Below, one piece after another: positions 1 to 10,499 of a DNA stretch of 64,000 nt. Position 1 is the stretch's first letter. Each line of letters begins with the position of its first letter. A program made the translations under genes and the position numbers. Source of the DNA: Camarhynchus parvulus (lineage: Eukaryota > Chordata > Aves > Passeriformes > Thraupidae); contig NC_044590.1 of the NCBI RefSeq assembly GCF_901933205.1, positions 3,797,501 through 3,861,500 on the forward strand, read 5' to 3'. The notes under the pieces were generated by a model. The model worked only from the letters and a program-made list of their open reading frames with translations, was not told the DNA's origin and made no database searches.

Positions 1-514
1 ACTTCCTACACAGGAAATGAGATTAAAACATTGCAAGATTCTACCCAAAAATGCCACAGACATAAGGCAGATGGCAAAGGTGAGGCACCTTCCCTTTCCT
101 CTGCAGAACCATCCTGAAAATGTGGAATTCACATTTTTGACACTGATAGATCCTGCACACATTGCTAAGTCTCTAAAGGAAGAAATGGAGAATCTCCTCA
201 GGCAGCAGGGTTCTCTTTAGGGGTCTTCTTTCCCAAGCCCAAGTGTGGAGAGCACCTCTGCTCACAAGAGGTCAGAACAGGAGGTTTCTCAAGGAGGGAG
301 CCCAGCCTGCCAGTCAGGGAGCAAACTTCTCTGTGTCTGCTTCCCCCTTTATTAGAGAGGAGAAAAATGACAAGAAAATGGGACGTGAAGTAACTGCAAA
401 ACATGAGCAGACATTGTCCTTCCTCACAGATGAGGGGAGGCACACACAGCATTTCCAAGAGACACTTGTACAGTGTATTTTTGAAAAATAACAGCCAGAG
501 ACAGAGAATTTGTA
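1..514. other. Noncoding stretch, no gene supported
   Basis: No repeat or recognisable coding sequence is visible. The only notable part is a short + strand frame (17-220). Its last 37 codons follow an acceptor-like pyrimidine tract ending in CAG at 106; this is discussed as a finding and not called as an exon. Overlapping frames on both strands at 198-533 carry no recognisable protein. Confidence 0.6.
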
Positions 515-815
515 ACCTCCCTACTGAGGCCACTGCTTATCTGTTCTCACCACTGAGAAAGTTTTTCCTAATGTCTGTTATCTGCTACAATTTAAACCCA
601 TTATTTCTTGCCATTTCCAACATGCCTGTGGAAAACAATTTACTTATCTCCTGTTTGCATCACGTTAAGGTTAAAACTTCACTTTTAAGACTAAGCCTTT
701 CAGTTTTTCCTGTACACTTCTGGTTTTTCTTGCTCCTCTCTGGCCTGTCTAGCTTTTGAAGTGATGTGGCCAAGTTAAACACATTGCCCCAGGTGAGGCT
801 TTGTTAAAGTAAAAG
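515..815 (-). mobile_element. Old CR1/L3-like LINE fragment, antisense
   Basis: Read on the + strand, this stretch follows the reverse complement of the 3' part of ancient CR1/L3-type LINEs, as remembered from the family consensus. The matching blocks come in the right order: a segment resembling 'tttttcctaatgtct' (about 563-577), then 'tttaaacccatta' (about 591-603) followed by 'tttcttgcc', then 'ttgctcctctctgg' (about 729-742), then the 'gtggcc...acacattgcccc...tgaggct' block (about 766-801). In the family this part covers the end of the reverse-transcriptase frame and the 3' UTR. The copy has many substitutions and small indels, so it is inactive and old. The open frame at 403-759 on the + strand is an accidental antisense frame. 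The subfamily is uncertain, and both edges are uncertain by tens of bases. Confidence 0.65.
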
Positions 816-3626
816 CTGCTGAAGTGCTGCACCAATGTATGAAATCAGTTGGGCTTTCCATCAAAACAAATATTTTTTTTTCCTCTGTGTAAGCAGAAGC
901 TTGGGGATGCAGCAGACAAGGGCAAAACCTGCATTTCTCCACAGCAGAACAGGATGTCTCTACATCAGAAGAACAGAATGGGATGGAACACCTTCTGTCC
1001 CTATAATTTTTGTTAAAAAGCAGCAAACCAGCAACATGCAACTCCATAGCCACAAAGATCCTTCATTCACCTCCTGCTAAAGGTTTCCCTGCAGCAACTT
1101 AGCAATTAGGAACAGGTGACACAGTCTTCATCTGGACAAAAATAAATCTATACTAAAATGAAGCATTTATTTAGGACAAATTTATGTGAATTTAGGTACA
1201 AGTTTAGCCACTGTGCTTTACAGAAAAGGAAAAGCAAACAATGCCTCATTATTTTACTTTCAGTAATAAAAAGTCAGCTAGCCTTTACTTTTCCTATAGC
1301 TACAATTAAGTTGATAACAGTCAGGGTGAAAGATATCTATCCCTCTATTGCTACAAATTAAACAAAAATCACTTATAGAAAATTGTGAATAGAGCCCTGG
1401 AGAGCCAAAGAGCAGCTTAGCACATTTCAGAAAGTAATTTTCTGCAAGAATATTGCACGGGATAATAAAACTGCTGATAAGAACCTCATTTTAGTGCGTA
1501 TCTTTTGCCTCTGCCGTGTTGTTACCTCAGGATTATGGTAGTGTTTTGGGAAGATAGGAGACAAAAAAGAAACCCCAAAGAAGATATGTGTCCTCATTAC
1601 TCAGCCATTGTGATGAGAGGTGACATAAAAATGCCTCTCCACCATGAATGAGATACCCAGTGGAACTCTTGTGCCAGGTGTTGTCAGGTTCAGTTACCCA
1701 CAGGCTCCAGCTGGGAAAATTAAACAATTTTGGCATAAGCCCCCACCCAGTGAACCTGAGAAAACGAAATTACCTCCCCCAGGTACCCTTGACAAGGAAT
1801 AGTTCTGAAAGCTCCAGCTTTACAGATTTAAAACAAATCATGCTGGATTGAGAACAAATGAAATTTCACATAAACTACAGATAAAAATTAGCGATTTCCT
1901 GTAGGGAAGGCCAGCATTCCTTTGAGGATCCTGCCTGCAGTTTTAACCCCCACCCTTCTCACACACTGGAGTGGACAATGAAGTGATATTTATAATGTTT
2001 GTCCTGCAGAGCTGGGGGTGACCTGCACTGCTGGAAGCCTGTTGGGCTGGAGCAGCTCGGCAAGGGTGACCTGCAGAGAATCCACAGGGTCCCAGTGAGG
2101 AGCAGCTTTAACCCCCTCCTGCCCCAGCTGGAGAGGGCTGGGCTTGATTCCCTCCGATCGAGGCTCCAGCAAAAGCTGCAGCTGTGCCCGGTGTTGGACA
2201 TTATTCATGGTCTGCCCACTCAGGAGGCTCCAAGGGCAGGGACACACATGAGGACACTCAGAGCAGGAGTGGGAGAGAAGGTACCACGTGTATCAAAACC
2301 ACAGCACAGGAAAGGGAGGAGGAGGAGCAGCTTTCCCTCTTCTTCCTCCACCTGACCTCTGGATTTTGCTGCAGCTGCTGGACCATGGACAATGTGGGGG
2401 AGGCAGAACCACCCTGAGCTGGGCTGGAACTCTCCTTGCTCTGCCTCATCCTTCCAACTTCTCTTTCCATATCAATGAATCAATGCAGCACATTCCCAGG
2501 ACAGGACTGGCAAATAAATCCTTTGAGCACAGAGATTTCTGGCAGTGCCAGGCCAGTATTATTTTAACCTCTTTACTGTGCATTTCCATGATGGCACTGG
2601 GCAAATTGGCAGCAGCAAAGCAGCAGAACACTTCTCTGAAAAGCTGTCAGGAATTCATCTCACAAAACTCACTGCCTTTCTTCCTGGTGACTTGAGTCTT
2701 GGTTCAATTGTTACAGTGAGTGAACTATTTATGCTGCAGTGAAATACAGGGTGTACATAAAGTATATGTGTCCAAAATGATACAGAGAAAAGGAAATGTT
2801 TGCTTTCAGCTCCTGCCCACAGTGCCCCAGCAGTAAGAAGTTTTCTTATCTTCTTCCTTTTTGGCTCTCTCACTGGTGTGTGTAAAGTTCCTACACAGAG
2901 GGGCAGGAGAGTCATGCTGTGCCAAATCATGCACAATATTTAGGAGGTGAATAGTAAGAAAACTTGTCCTGGACAAGAATTCAGGATTTCATTTTTAGGC
3001 AATGAAAAGAATTCACATTCAACGAGCAGCAAGATTATGCAATGAACAAAGGGTTATATTACAGATATTAGAATACTTTTTAGAAAAAGCCTGAAAACAA
3101 TATCCCATATATTAGTAGACATCTGTTATAATTTTTTTATTAAATTAAACACATGCTGAATTTAACTGGCTTGATCTACTGTTTGCTTTGAGAGCTGCTC
3201 CACTGATAAGAAAAAGTCACATTTTGCATGTCTTCTGTCTTTTATCATGGGAGAAACTTATTATGTCAGGTTACATTCCAACACATCTATTGTGGGATTC
3301 TGTACAACAGACTGCAGCTTAATAAGCTACGTCAGGAAATTCAAGATATACGTGAGGTCTTTTGTGATTTGGCAATGTCTTATCTGTCAAGCTGCTGGAT
3401 ATCTGAGCTGAAATAAAAATGACAGGGGGAGGGTAGGGCAAAGATATGGGCTCCATAATGCTGGTTTAGTAAATACCAACCTGCAGATTGCTCAGGCAAA
3501 GGCAGTGGGAGTGCAGGTTAAGTCTGCCAAAGCACAGAAGAAAACCTGTGCTGGTCCTGTTGCTGTCAGGAGATGACAGACAGCATCAGGGGCTGTGTCT
3601 GGAATCAAGGTACAGACACAGAGAGC
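816..3626. other. Noncoding unique DNA
   Basis: No gene is supported. About 1,990-2,440 is richer in G+C than its surroundings and holds overlapping open frames on both strands (up to 135 codons at 2288-2695), none with recognisable protein content. At 2309-2349 a 19-base purine run is followed by a 19-base pyrimidine run that can fold back with a 3-base loop. The remainder is AT-rich with no recognised transposon. Confidence 0.55.
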
Positions 3627-3674
3627 GGAAAGGAAAAGGAAAAGGAAAAGGAAAAGGAACAGGAAAAGGAAAAG
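3627..3674 (+). repeat. (AAAAGG)n hexanucleotide microsatellite
   Basis: About eight units of GGAAAA run in tandem, one interrupted to GGAACA. The tract is purine-only apart from that interruption. It creates artificial open frames on both strands (Lys/Arg-rich on +, alternating Leu/Phe on -), which are not genes. It ends about 110 bp upstream of the solo LTR. Confidence 0.95.
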
Positions 3675-3978
3675 CCCTGACCTGCTGTTTGCTCCCCTTT
3701 CTCTCACCCTAGGGATGTCTCCCATTCCCTCACACACAGCGAGTGCTGTTCCTTGCAGAACAGGAGTATTAGGGGTGGGATGTGTTAATAATAGGTTAGA
3801 AACTGTTGTAAAATAGTTGATAGATCGTTAAGCATGTACTGTTAGTTTGGTTATTACATTGTAAAGGGGTTACAAAGGTAGTTATAAGAAATACGGGACT
3901 TGTACCATATTACACCTAAGTAAAGTGCACTCCCCACCCCCAAGCGAAACGAGCCGGCCTGGACAGAACTTCAGCGGG

Positions 3979-4060
3979 CCAATCCAGCGCCTTAAACCTT
4001 CATGCAAATGAAGGATCCAAAAAGAAACCAATCCAAAAGGACAAAAACCAGGATAAAAAG
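3979..4060 (+). promoter_or_regulatory. LTR promoter elements (CCAAT, octamer, TATA-like)
   Basis: Within the U3 part of the LTR there are CCAAT at 3979-3983, a perfect octamer ATGCAAAT (POU/Oct factor site) at 4002-4009, a second CCAAT at 4028-4032, and GATAAAAAG at 4052-4060 in TATA-box position. Spacing and order fit an RNA polymerase II promoter starting near 4080-4095. Present-day activity is unknown. Confidence 0.7.
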
Positions 4061-4071
4061 GGGCGTCTGAT

Positions 4072-4096
4072 CCAGTGAATTTGTGCCATTCACTGG
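4072..4096 (+). other. Perfect stem-loop at predicted LTR start site
   Basis: CCAGTGAAT (4072-4080) and ATTCACTGG (4088-4096) are perfect reverse complements with the 7-base loop TTGTGCC. The hairpin lies 12-36 bp after the TATA-like box, so it straddles the likely transcription start and could form at the 5' end of LTR RNA. Function is not shown by the sequence. Confidence 0.75.
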
Positions 4097-4197
4097 GGAC
4101 ATCGCTGCTGAGCAGCCCCAGCGCCTGCAGCAGCCTCGACGGGAGCGCTCCTGCTCGGCCCGCGGGCCCCCACGCTTCAGGCCTTCCTTTTTATTAC

Positions 4198-4203
4198 AAT
4201 AAA
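4198..4203 (+). terminator. LTR polyadenylation signal AATAAA
   Basis: A canonical AATAAA lies 44 bases before the LTR's terminal CA. It would mark the R-U5 region; the pyrimidine-rich stretch near 4233-4243 could be the downstream element. Confidence 0.75.
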
Positions 4204-4252
4204 TGCTGAAATCACTTCAGTCCGGGAGCCTGCTCTCTTTTTTATCAGCATG

Positions 4253-5943
4253 TCCCCATGTGCCCATGCAGCAGGAGGCTCACAGCCTGCCCAGAAATCT
4301 CCCCAGAGTGGGTTTTCTGTTGTGTCACAGAGACGGAGCTTCTGAGGAAAGGAACCCCTGCAGTGTCTCCCTGCCTGAGCCACAGTGAGCTTTTCTAACC
4401 ACCCCACATGGGCAGATCCATCCTCCCAGCCATTTAACATCATTTACAGCCCCAAAGGAGAGCAGTAACAGAGTGTGCCAGCCTTAGCAGGAGAAATGGC
4501 TGAGAGAGGAATTCCCTCTCTCCTGCCTCCTCTGCAGGCCCTGTCCCTGCTGCCTGTGGGGCCTGGCAGTGCTACCTGGGGCTCCCTTTGGGTCAGCACC
4601 CTCCTTGAGTACAGCCTCAATTTTATCCCCTGGCTCAGGACAGAAGAGATACAAGGAAGGAATGTGGCGAACAAACTGACAGATGCATCAGGAGGACTAC
4701 GAAAGAAAACCCTTAAACTGTGCTATAAGCTTCTGAGAAGGAAAATATTGGTTATTTATTAGAAGGTTATCAGTGGCTTGTGGCTGGGTGTGTGCTGCTT
4801 GTTGATGCAGCAGATTTCTGCAGTCAAAGCTGTGAATGACACTCCTGCTTTTCCAGCACTGTCCTGGAAACTGGGAGTAAAAGGCTTAGTGCAAATGAGA
4901 CTTGGATGATCATGCTCCTGCAGGAATCTATTATGGGAGGACAGATTGCTGGAGAAGTGTTTTATAACTGATCCAGTGAGGATCTGTAGAATACCTATTT
5001 AAAGAAAGTTGCACCATTAGCAGAGGGAAATCTTACATGAAAAATGTGTTTACAGTTACTAAACAAACTTTAAAAATTAGTTCTTAACAAAAGGGTGTCA
5101 AGAAACCAACAGTACAAGACCTAAGAAGAGCAAATTTTGTATTTTGTTCTTTGATGGACTTTTAAAACACAGACCTGAGAGCTACTGATTAACTGAATTA
5201 ATAGTACACACCTATTCTGCCTGTTAAGTCCTGGTCATTGTGTGTCAATTGATAGATATCAAAAGCAGGATATATATACACTGAACATCTTTCTGATACT
5301 CTGTGAGCTTGATTCCATAGGTTTCCTAAAAATTCCTTCTTTTATATTTGTCTCACACAATTTTAAAAGGTAACATGATGTCTCTGTTTCTTACAGTTGA
5401 GGAATATTTTTCCTAACAGGGACTAATTCTTTGTTTATATTTATAAAAATGATGTATTCTTCCTGTGACACATTCTCATAATGAAATAAATAAGATAGCT
5501 CCAGCACATACAACTGTCTTAATAGAATTGTTTATTACACATGAGAAAACACTTCCAGAATATGTTCTAATGATACCCTAAATAGCATTTTACTTTCAAT
5601 CTGAGAAACACAGTTGTTCCCGGTATAAATTCAAATCAAGATTAGTGACCAGAATTGCCAATAAAATAAATGAATAGTTGGGGAATATTTAGATCTATCA
5701 GTAGAGTGCATGCTGTACTGAAACAGCATTATGTCCTTGCAGGTAGAGAATTTTAAATCAAAGTAACATTATTATCAGTGTCTGTCTTCATGCACTTTGC
5801 TTCACAGACACTATTCTGCATTGAGCAGCAATTAGTGAGTCACCAGGGATACTTTCCTAGACTCCTCAGGTCAGAAAAGCTAATTAACCTTCCTCCTGTA
5901 TTCTGAACAGACTTACAATTATCAGTGCCAAATCTTATCCTTC
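4253..5943. other. Noncoding unique DNA 3' of the LTR
   Basis: No retroviral internal sequence follows the LTR. Frames at 4177-4762 are short, overlap on opposite strands and are not recognisable. From about 4,980 the sequence becomes strongly AT-rich. No gene or further transposon is seen. Confidence 0.55.
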
Positions 5944-5961
5944 TTTTTTTTTTTTTTTTTT
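5944..5961 (+). repeat. T18 homopolymer
   Basis: Eighteen consecutive T. No adjacent LINE, SINE or processed-pseudogene body was recognised, so it is listed only as a simple repeat. Confidence 0.95.
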
Positions 5962-6344
5962 AACAACTTTTAAAATATTGGTAGCAAATTAGGAAAAATG
6001 TAAAGAAGCTCTCCAGATAAAACCAGAAAATCCACTGAAGAGGTTAAAGAGCTGAAGCTGTAACCCAGGTTTGTTTGTTTATAGCAGCAATTCTTTGTTT
6101 AATAGATTTCTTACAAAGCTCTGGGAGGGAGATTTAATTAACTGCCCATTTACACCCCAGGTAACTGCAGACACTCGGTGCAGAGTGAAAACAGCTGTGT
6201 TTGCTCTGGCCTGGGCTGCAAATGAGTGACATTTGCCATTGCTGGTCCTAGGCAGGGGTGAGCAATGACCAGCAGGGCCAAAGGCACTGCAGATGTCACT
6301 GAGCAGGATGCCATGGCAAGGCAGTGGGGTGACAGCTCTGGAGG
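5962..6344. other. Noncoding unique DNA
   Basis: Nothing recognisable. The part from about 6,140 is moderately GC-richer and runs into the 20-bp tandem repeat. Confidence 0.5.
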
Positions 6345-6423
6345 AGATCTGAGCCCAGGATCATGGATCTGAGCCCAGGATCTGGGATCTGACCCCAGGG
6401 TCTGGGATCTGAGCTGATCTCTC
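6345..6423 (+). repeat. 20-bp tandem repeat (minisatellite seed)
   Basis: Three 20-bp units built on ggatctgagcccaggatctg occupy 6345-6364, 6365-6384 and 6385-6404, followed by a partial fourth unit (ggatctgagctgatctctc, 6405-6423). Units differ at a few positions. Confidence 0.9.
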
Positions 6424-9400
6424 AGGCTGGACCTGCTGCTTTACGGGAGATTTGGGGAGGGATTTATCACCAGCTCCACCATAGTGCCAGTGCCGCCAGA
6501 AGGTGGCCAGAAGGTCACTTTAAAGCCATGGAAGTACTGGTTATCTGTGTTGGAATCGAGTGGGACATAGATAATTTTAATGAGTTTGGTTCTAGGTTTG
6601 GTACCATGTGAGAGGACAGAAGGTTCTTGCTCAGAAACAAACTCCAGAGGAGCAAACTGACAGCCTAAGCCTTTCCCAGTAATTCCTGTCTGATTCTTCG
6701 TGGCCTCTTCCCTTGCAGTTTGTTCTGAAAATAATGACACATTTATTTCTTTAGCTGCTGTTCTGGCCTCCCTGCAGCTCATTCAGTTAACCCACAACCA
6801 TGACACAATGATTTTTCTGTTGCAAGAAAGGGAAAACTTCCAGCATTTCAACAGCATTGCTATGGCCTCCTAAAAACAGACCAGCAAAAGGATCTAATTC
6901 TGAGATAATTCCTGCACCTTCTGCACAAACTGCTCCTTGCATTTTATTTATCTTAATAAAAAAGCAGAGGAAAGGTTAAAGCAAATCTGGGAACATTTAT
7001 CTTGGCAAGGCACTTTGTGACAATGGCCTGCATGCAGCTGAGCCCATGAGTGAGGGAAGGAGCTGCAGCTTTCCCTTTTTCCTCAGGATGTGAGAGGTCC
7101 ATGAAGGACCCTGCTGCATTCACTGCAATCACAGAAATCAAACCTCAGCCACGGGGGGTGTTTAGGAGGGTGAAGTACCTCACACATCCCCTGAGCAGGT
7201 CAGAGGATGTCAAGAATTTGACAAAAAATAGGAAGGAAGAAGTAATGTCTGTAATGGGAGAAGGTTAGAACTGTTTTTGTGCAGCACTTAAATATAGGAA
7301 AAGATCTTCAGATCCTTGTGTCAGGTGTACTTAGGGAAAAAATTCAATTTAATGTTTCCAGTGTTTTGCCATGCATTGAGTAGTGTGAGTCCAGGATTTG
7401 AACTATACAAGAGCAGCCTGGCATATCTGTAAAACTAATGTTTCAAACTGCTGTGTGATAAATTAAAGTAATTCCATTCGTCATACTGCAAAAAAACTGG
7501 CTGCTCAGAAGCCTTTGAAAAAGTACTTTCAAGATAAAATATGTGCTTGTTGTTTCTGTGTCTTTTAAAGAAGATGTTGTATCTTCTTCACAGCTTCAGT
7601 GGTAAAAAAAAATTAAAAAATCATGTAAGTTGTGTTTTCTGTGACATTTAGATGTCTTGCAAAGTGGTTTATTATAGATCTTCTGGACATTTGGACATTT
7701 AATTACATGTCAGAAACATATTCTCTGTCCTCATGTGAATGAATATCAAGAGTTTATTTATTCATAGTCTATTTGTTATTCTTTTTCTGTTTCTCACACA
7801 AAATTATCAGTTGGAAAGTCAGTCATCAGAGACACTTAAAATTTTTAGGGGTCATAAATCTAATTAACCTCAGCAACTGTGCTTAAAGTGGTGAAAAATC
7901 TCAGACAAGTTCTTACAGGAATCTACAGAACCACTCAGACTTGGAGATCGATTTGCACCTGGTTTTTCAAGTGACCTTTAATGTAATTCTCAAAACATGC
8001 ATGGAAGGCATGATGTGAGAGCCTGGGAACACAGAAACCAGGCCTGCATGAATTTCAGTGCTCAGCAAACCCACCCAGAAGCTCACACTGCAGGCCCTGG
8101 GTTCATTCCAGGAATAATCTTGGGGAAGGTGAGGACCAACACTGTGAGCCCTGCTAAGGAGTGTGACACACCTGAGAGCTGCCAGGGAGCTCTAGTCAGA
8201 TCTTTGGGTTTGGGATTTTTTCATATTTTTTATTTAATAAATGAATGGAGAAGAAGCAGTAAGATGTAGAAGATTGGAAGTTAACAATCTAGAAAGAATT
8301 AATTTTATTTAGGTGAAGTAAATATGAAGCAAATTTTCTGATTGTCTTTTACTTGGATAAATCCTAAATTCTCCTGCATTGTAGGATGTAGAGTGGGAAT
8401 GCATTCCTTTTAATTTTTGTTTTCATCACAATTGATCACTCTAGGAGGATGACAAGGGAGAATATCTATATTTATTGCCTATCAGCATCAAGAGTGGCCT
8501 CTGGTTAGTGCTGCCTGGTACCACACTGTGGGGAAGAACACCTATCTCACACCTGAGAAGCTGCAACACATGAAATATTGAACAAAGTGAACTGTAAGAG
8601 ACCACGTGATTGTAGATTTCCAAGTAGAACTGGGAAAGTGTGTTTCTTACTATTTAAGGGGAAAATGTGCTGGTGGAAAATGGAGAAAAGCAGATAAATG
8701 GTTTTGATTCAGGAGAAATGAGTAAAATTATGGACAAGTGCTTGCTTTGTTTCTAAATATCTGACATTCAGCTGAGGGACACATTCTCATGAAAATGAAT
8801 AAAAATTAATGACATTGCATGGGAGAGTCCCAGCTCTGAGGGGTGTTTATTCCCTGTTCCCTCAGGGGAAATGCTCTGATCCTGCAGGAATGAGTCCCCT
8901 CAGACACAACCTGGACTTCAAAGCCATCAGTTCTGTATCTTATCTAAGGGAGCTCTGCTGCTTACAGAGCTCCTGCCTCACCATAAAATGGAAAATGGGA
9001 TTAATCCTAAGGAGAGAAACACATCAATTTCCTGGCTGAAAAGCTATTCTGATGAAACTTCCCATGAGCAGAATTTACATCAAAAAAGATTAAAATATCA
9101 GCTGGTATCTCTGCATTGATTGCTCTGGATCAAGTAGGAGGATGGTTGAAAAATAATATCAGTAATACAAAACTTCTGTCCGAGGTCCTGAAAAGAAAAC
9201 CCAGACTGTTTCCAAAAATGTCAAAACCCAAGAGGTTCTTTGGATTATCTGCTCAACATTGCACTATATATTTGCTATATTCTTGATGGAAGTTTTCACC
9301 AAAATATTTCCACATTAATCCTCCCTTTTAGTGCCTCTAATGAAAAAAAAAATTATACAGCTACACACAGAAAAAGCATCCAAAATCTGCCTGGAATAGT

Positions 9401-10499
9401 TGACTAACTTTTGCATTATTTTGCTACAGCATATTCAATGAGCACAGCAGAATGCTTGATTGTATTGAACATTAAAATCTTGTACATGTTGTGCTATAAT
9501 CTGCATTGTATTTTAAGTGAAGAAAACTTTTCACTATTTGTTTTTGTGTGAGGGTTTTTTTTTTGTTCTCTGCAGTGCAGCAATTGTTTAAGACAATTTT
9601 TAGTGCTTATTATTGTTATTGCAAAATACTGAACAAAACCCAACAGAGCTAGATATTGCTGGGTATAATTTTATTAATTTTTTTCCCCACTGCAGCAGAA
9701 GAAACTATGAAAGGGAAAATTCTAAGCAAGTATCTCCTTGAGGGACTTGAAGTGTGTATTTGTGAGGAGACAGAAATGTAGTGCCTGAATTCTGTTCAGC
9801 TGGGAATTATCTATTCTGTGTGCTTTGAGTTGCTTTATCTTTCCAGGAGTAGTTAAACCTAGGAAGTTTCAGGCATGTAGGACCTGTGATCTGAGTAGAG
9901 CTAAAGATCAAAGGCTGAATCAAAAAAGCTTTCTGCAAATTTTCCTTCAAGTCTTCTTGAAGCTGGATCTGTTACACTTTTGCATGTGGGAATCAGACTG
10001 GTGGCACTGCATTGCCTTTCACTGCATATTTCAGATAAAAATGTTCATTATTAAACAATTAGCAAAAGCTGTAATATTGGATGTCACTGAGAAATTCTGT
10101 TCACTTTTCCCAACTAATTTCTGATGTGGGGAAAACAAAAAAACCCCATTTTTATGAAATATGGGAAATAGAATTAGATAATATTGGTCTGAGTTCAAAA
10201 ATCAGAAGTGATGCCCACATTTCTGTCATTGTGTCTGCTCTGAAAGCAGCAGCTGATCTTTGCCACTGGACCAGAGCTGGTCCAGGTTGCTCTGGCAACA
10301 GGATGCACAGGCAACAAGATTCCACTCCAGGCAAAGAGTTTAAGAGGGAAATTTTCCCTCTGATATTTATAGCTGAAAAGTTGAGCACACACTTAACTTG
10401 AAGCACCTCAGGAGTCACCACTGATTTTAGCTGTCCCTTCTCACATTCACTTTGACTACAACAGAATAAAAATTACCAGCAAGAAAAATGTGTTCGTCT
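6424..10499. other. Noncoding unique DNA
   Basis: No gene is supported. A 113-codon frame on the minus strand (6441-6782) has a protein-like second half but no recognised family; it is treated as a finding. Frames at 7997-8269, 9825-10124 and 10081-10401 are of chance length and unrecognised. Much of 7,270-9,700 is AT-rich. No transposon was identified. Confidence 0.5.

Larger units (their letters stand above)
3783..4247 (+). mobile_element. Solo LTR of an endogenous retrovirus
   Basis: The 465-bp element begins TGTTAATAATAGG and ends TTTTTTATCA. The reverse complement of its end (TGATAAAAAA...) matches the start as an imperfect terminal inverted repeat, TGWTAAWAA. Flanking 5-mers are ggatg (3778-3782) and gcatg (4248-4252), a target duplication with one mismatch; 5 bp would suit an ERVL-type element, but that is inference. 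Inside, in LTR order, are a C-poor start, two CCAAT boxes, an ATGCAAAT octamer, a TATA-like box, a CpG-rich R-like region, AATAAA and a short U5. No primer-binding site or gag-like frame follows position 4247, so this looks like a recombination product. A purine-rich stretch just 5' (aggggtggga) leaves a weaker alternative: the 3' LTR of a truncated provirus. Eighteen CpGs remain in 465 bp, which suggests a fairly young insertion. Confidence 0.85.

Noticed and set aside
403..759. 118-codon + strand frame
   Set aside because: Lies across the antisense CR1/L3-like fragment; an accidental frame.
2370..2395. RE1/NRSF-like sequence around 'ggaccatggacaatg'
   Set aside because: Only the middle resembles the motif; the outer half-sites do not fit.
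2288..2695. 135-codon + strand frame in a GC-richer patch
   Set aside because: Composition and overlapping frames on both strands explain its length; no protein family or supporting splice or promoter signals.
3492..3737. Frame with alternating Leu/Phe resembling a membrane segment
   Set aside because: It is a translation of the AAAAGG microsatellite on the minus strand.
4248..4400. Retroviral primer-binding site or gag after the LTR
   Set aside because: No tRNA-complementary TGG-type start and no gag-like frame, so no provirus body follows.
8095..8110. tRNA B-box-like GGTTCATTCC
   Set aside because: Does not fit the B-box consensus and has no A-box or cloverleaf around it.
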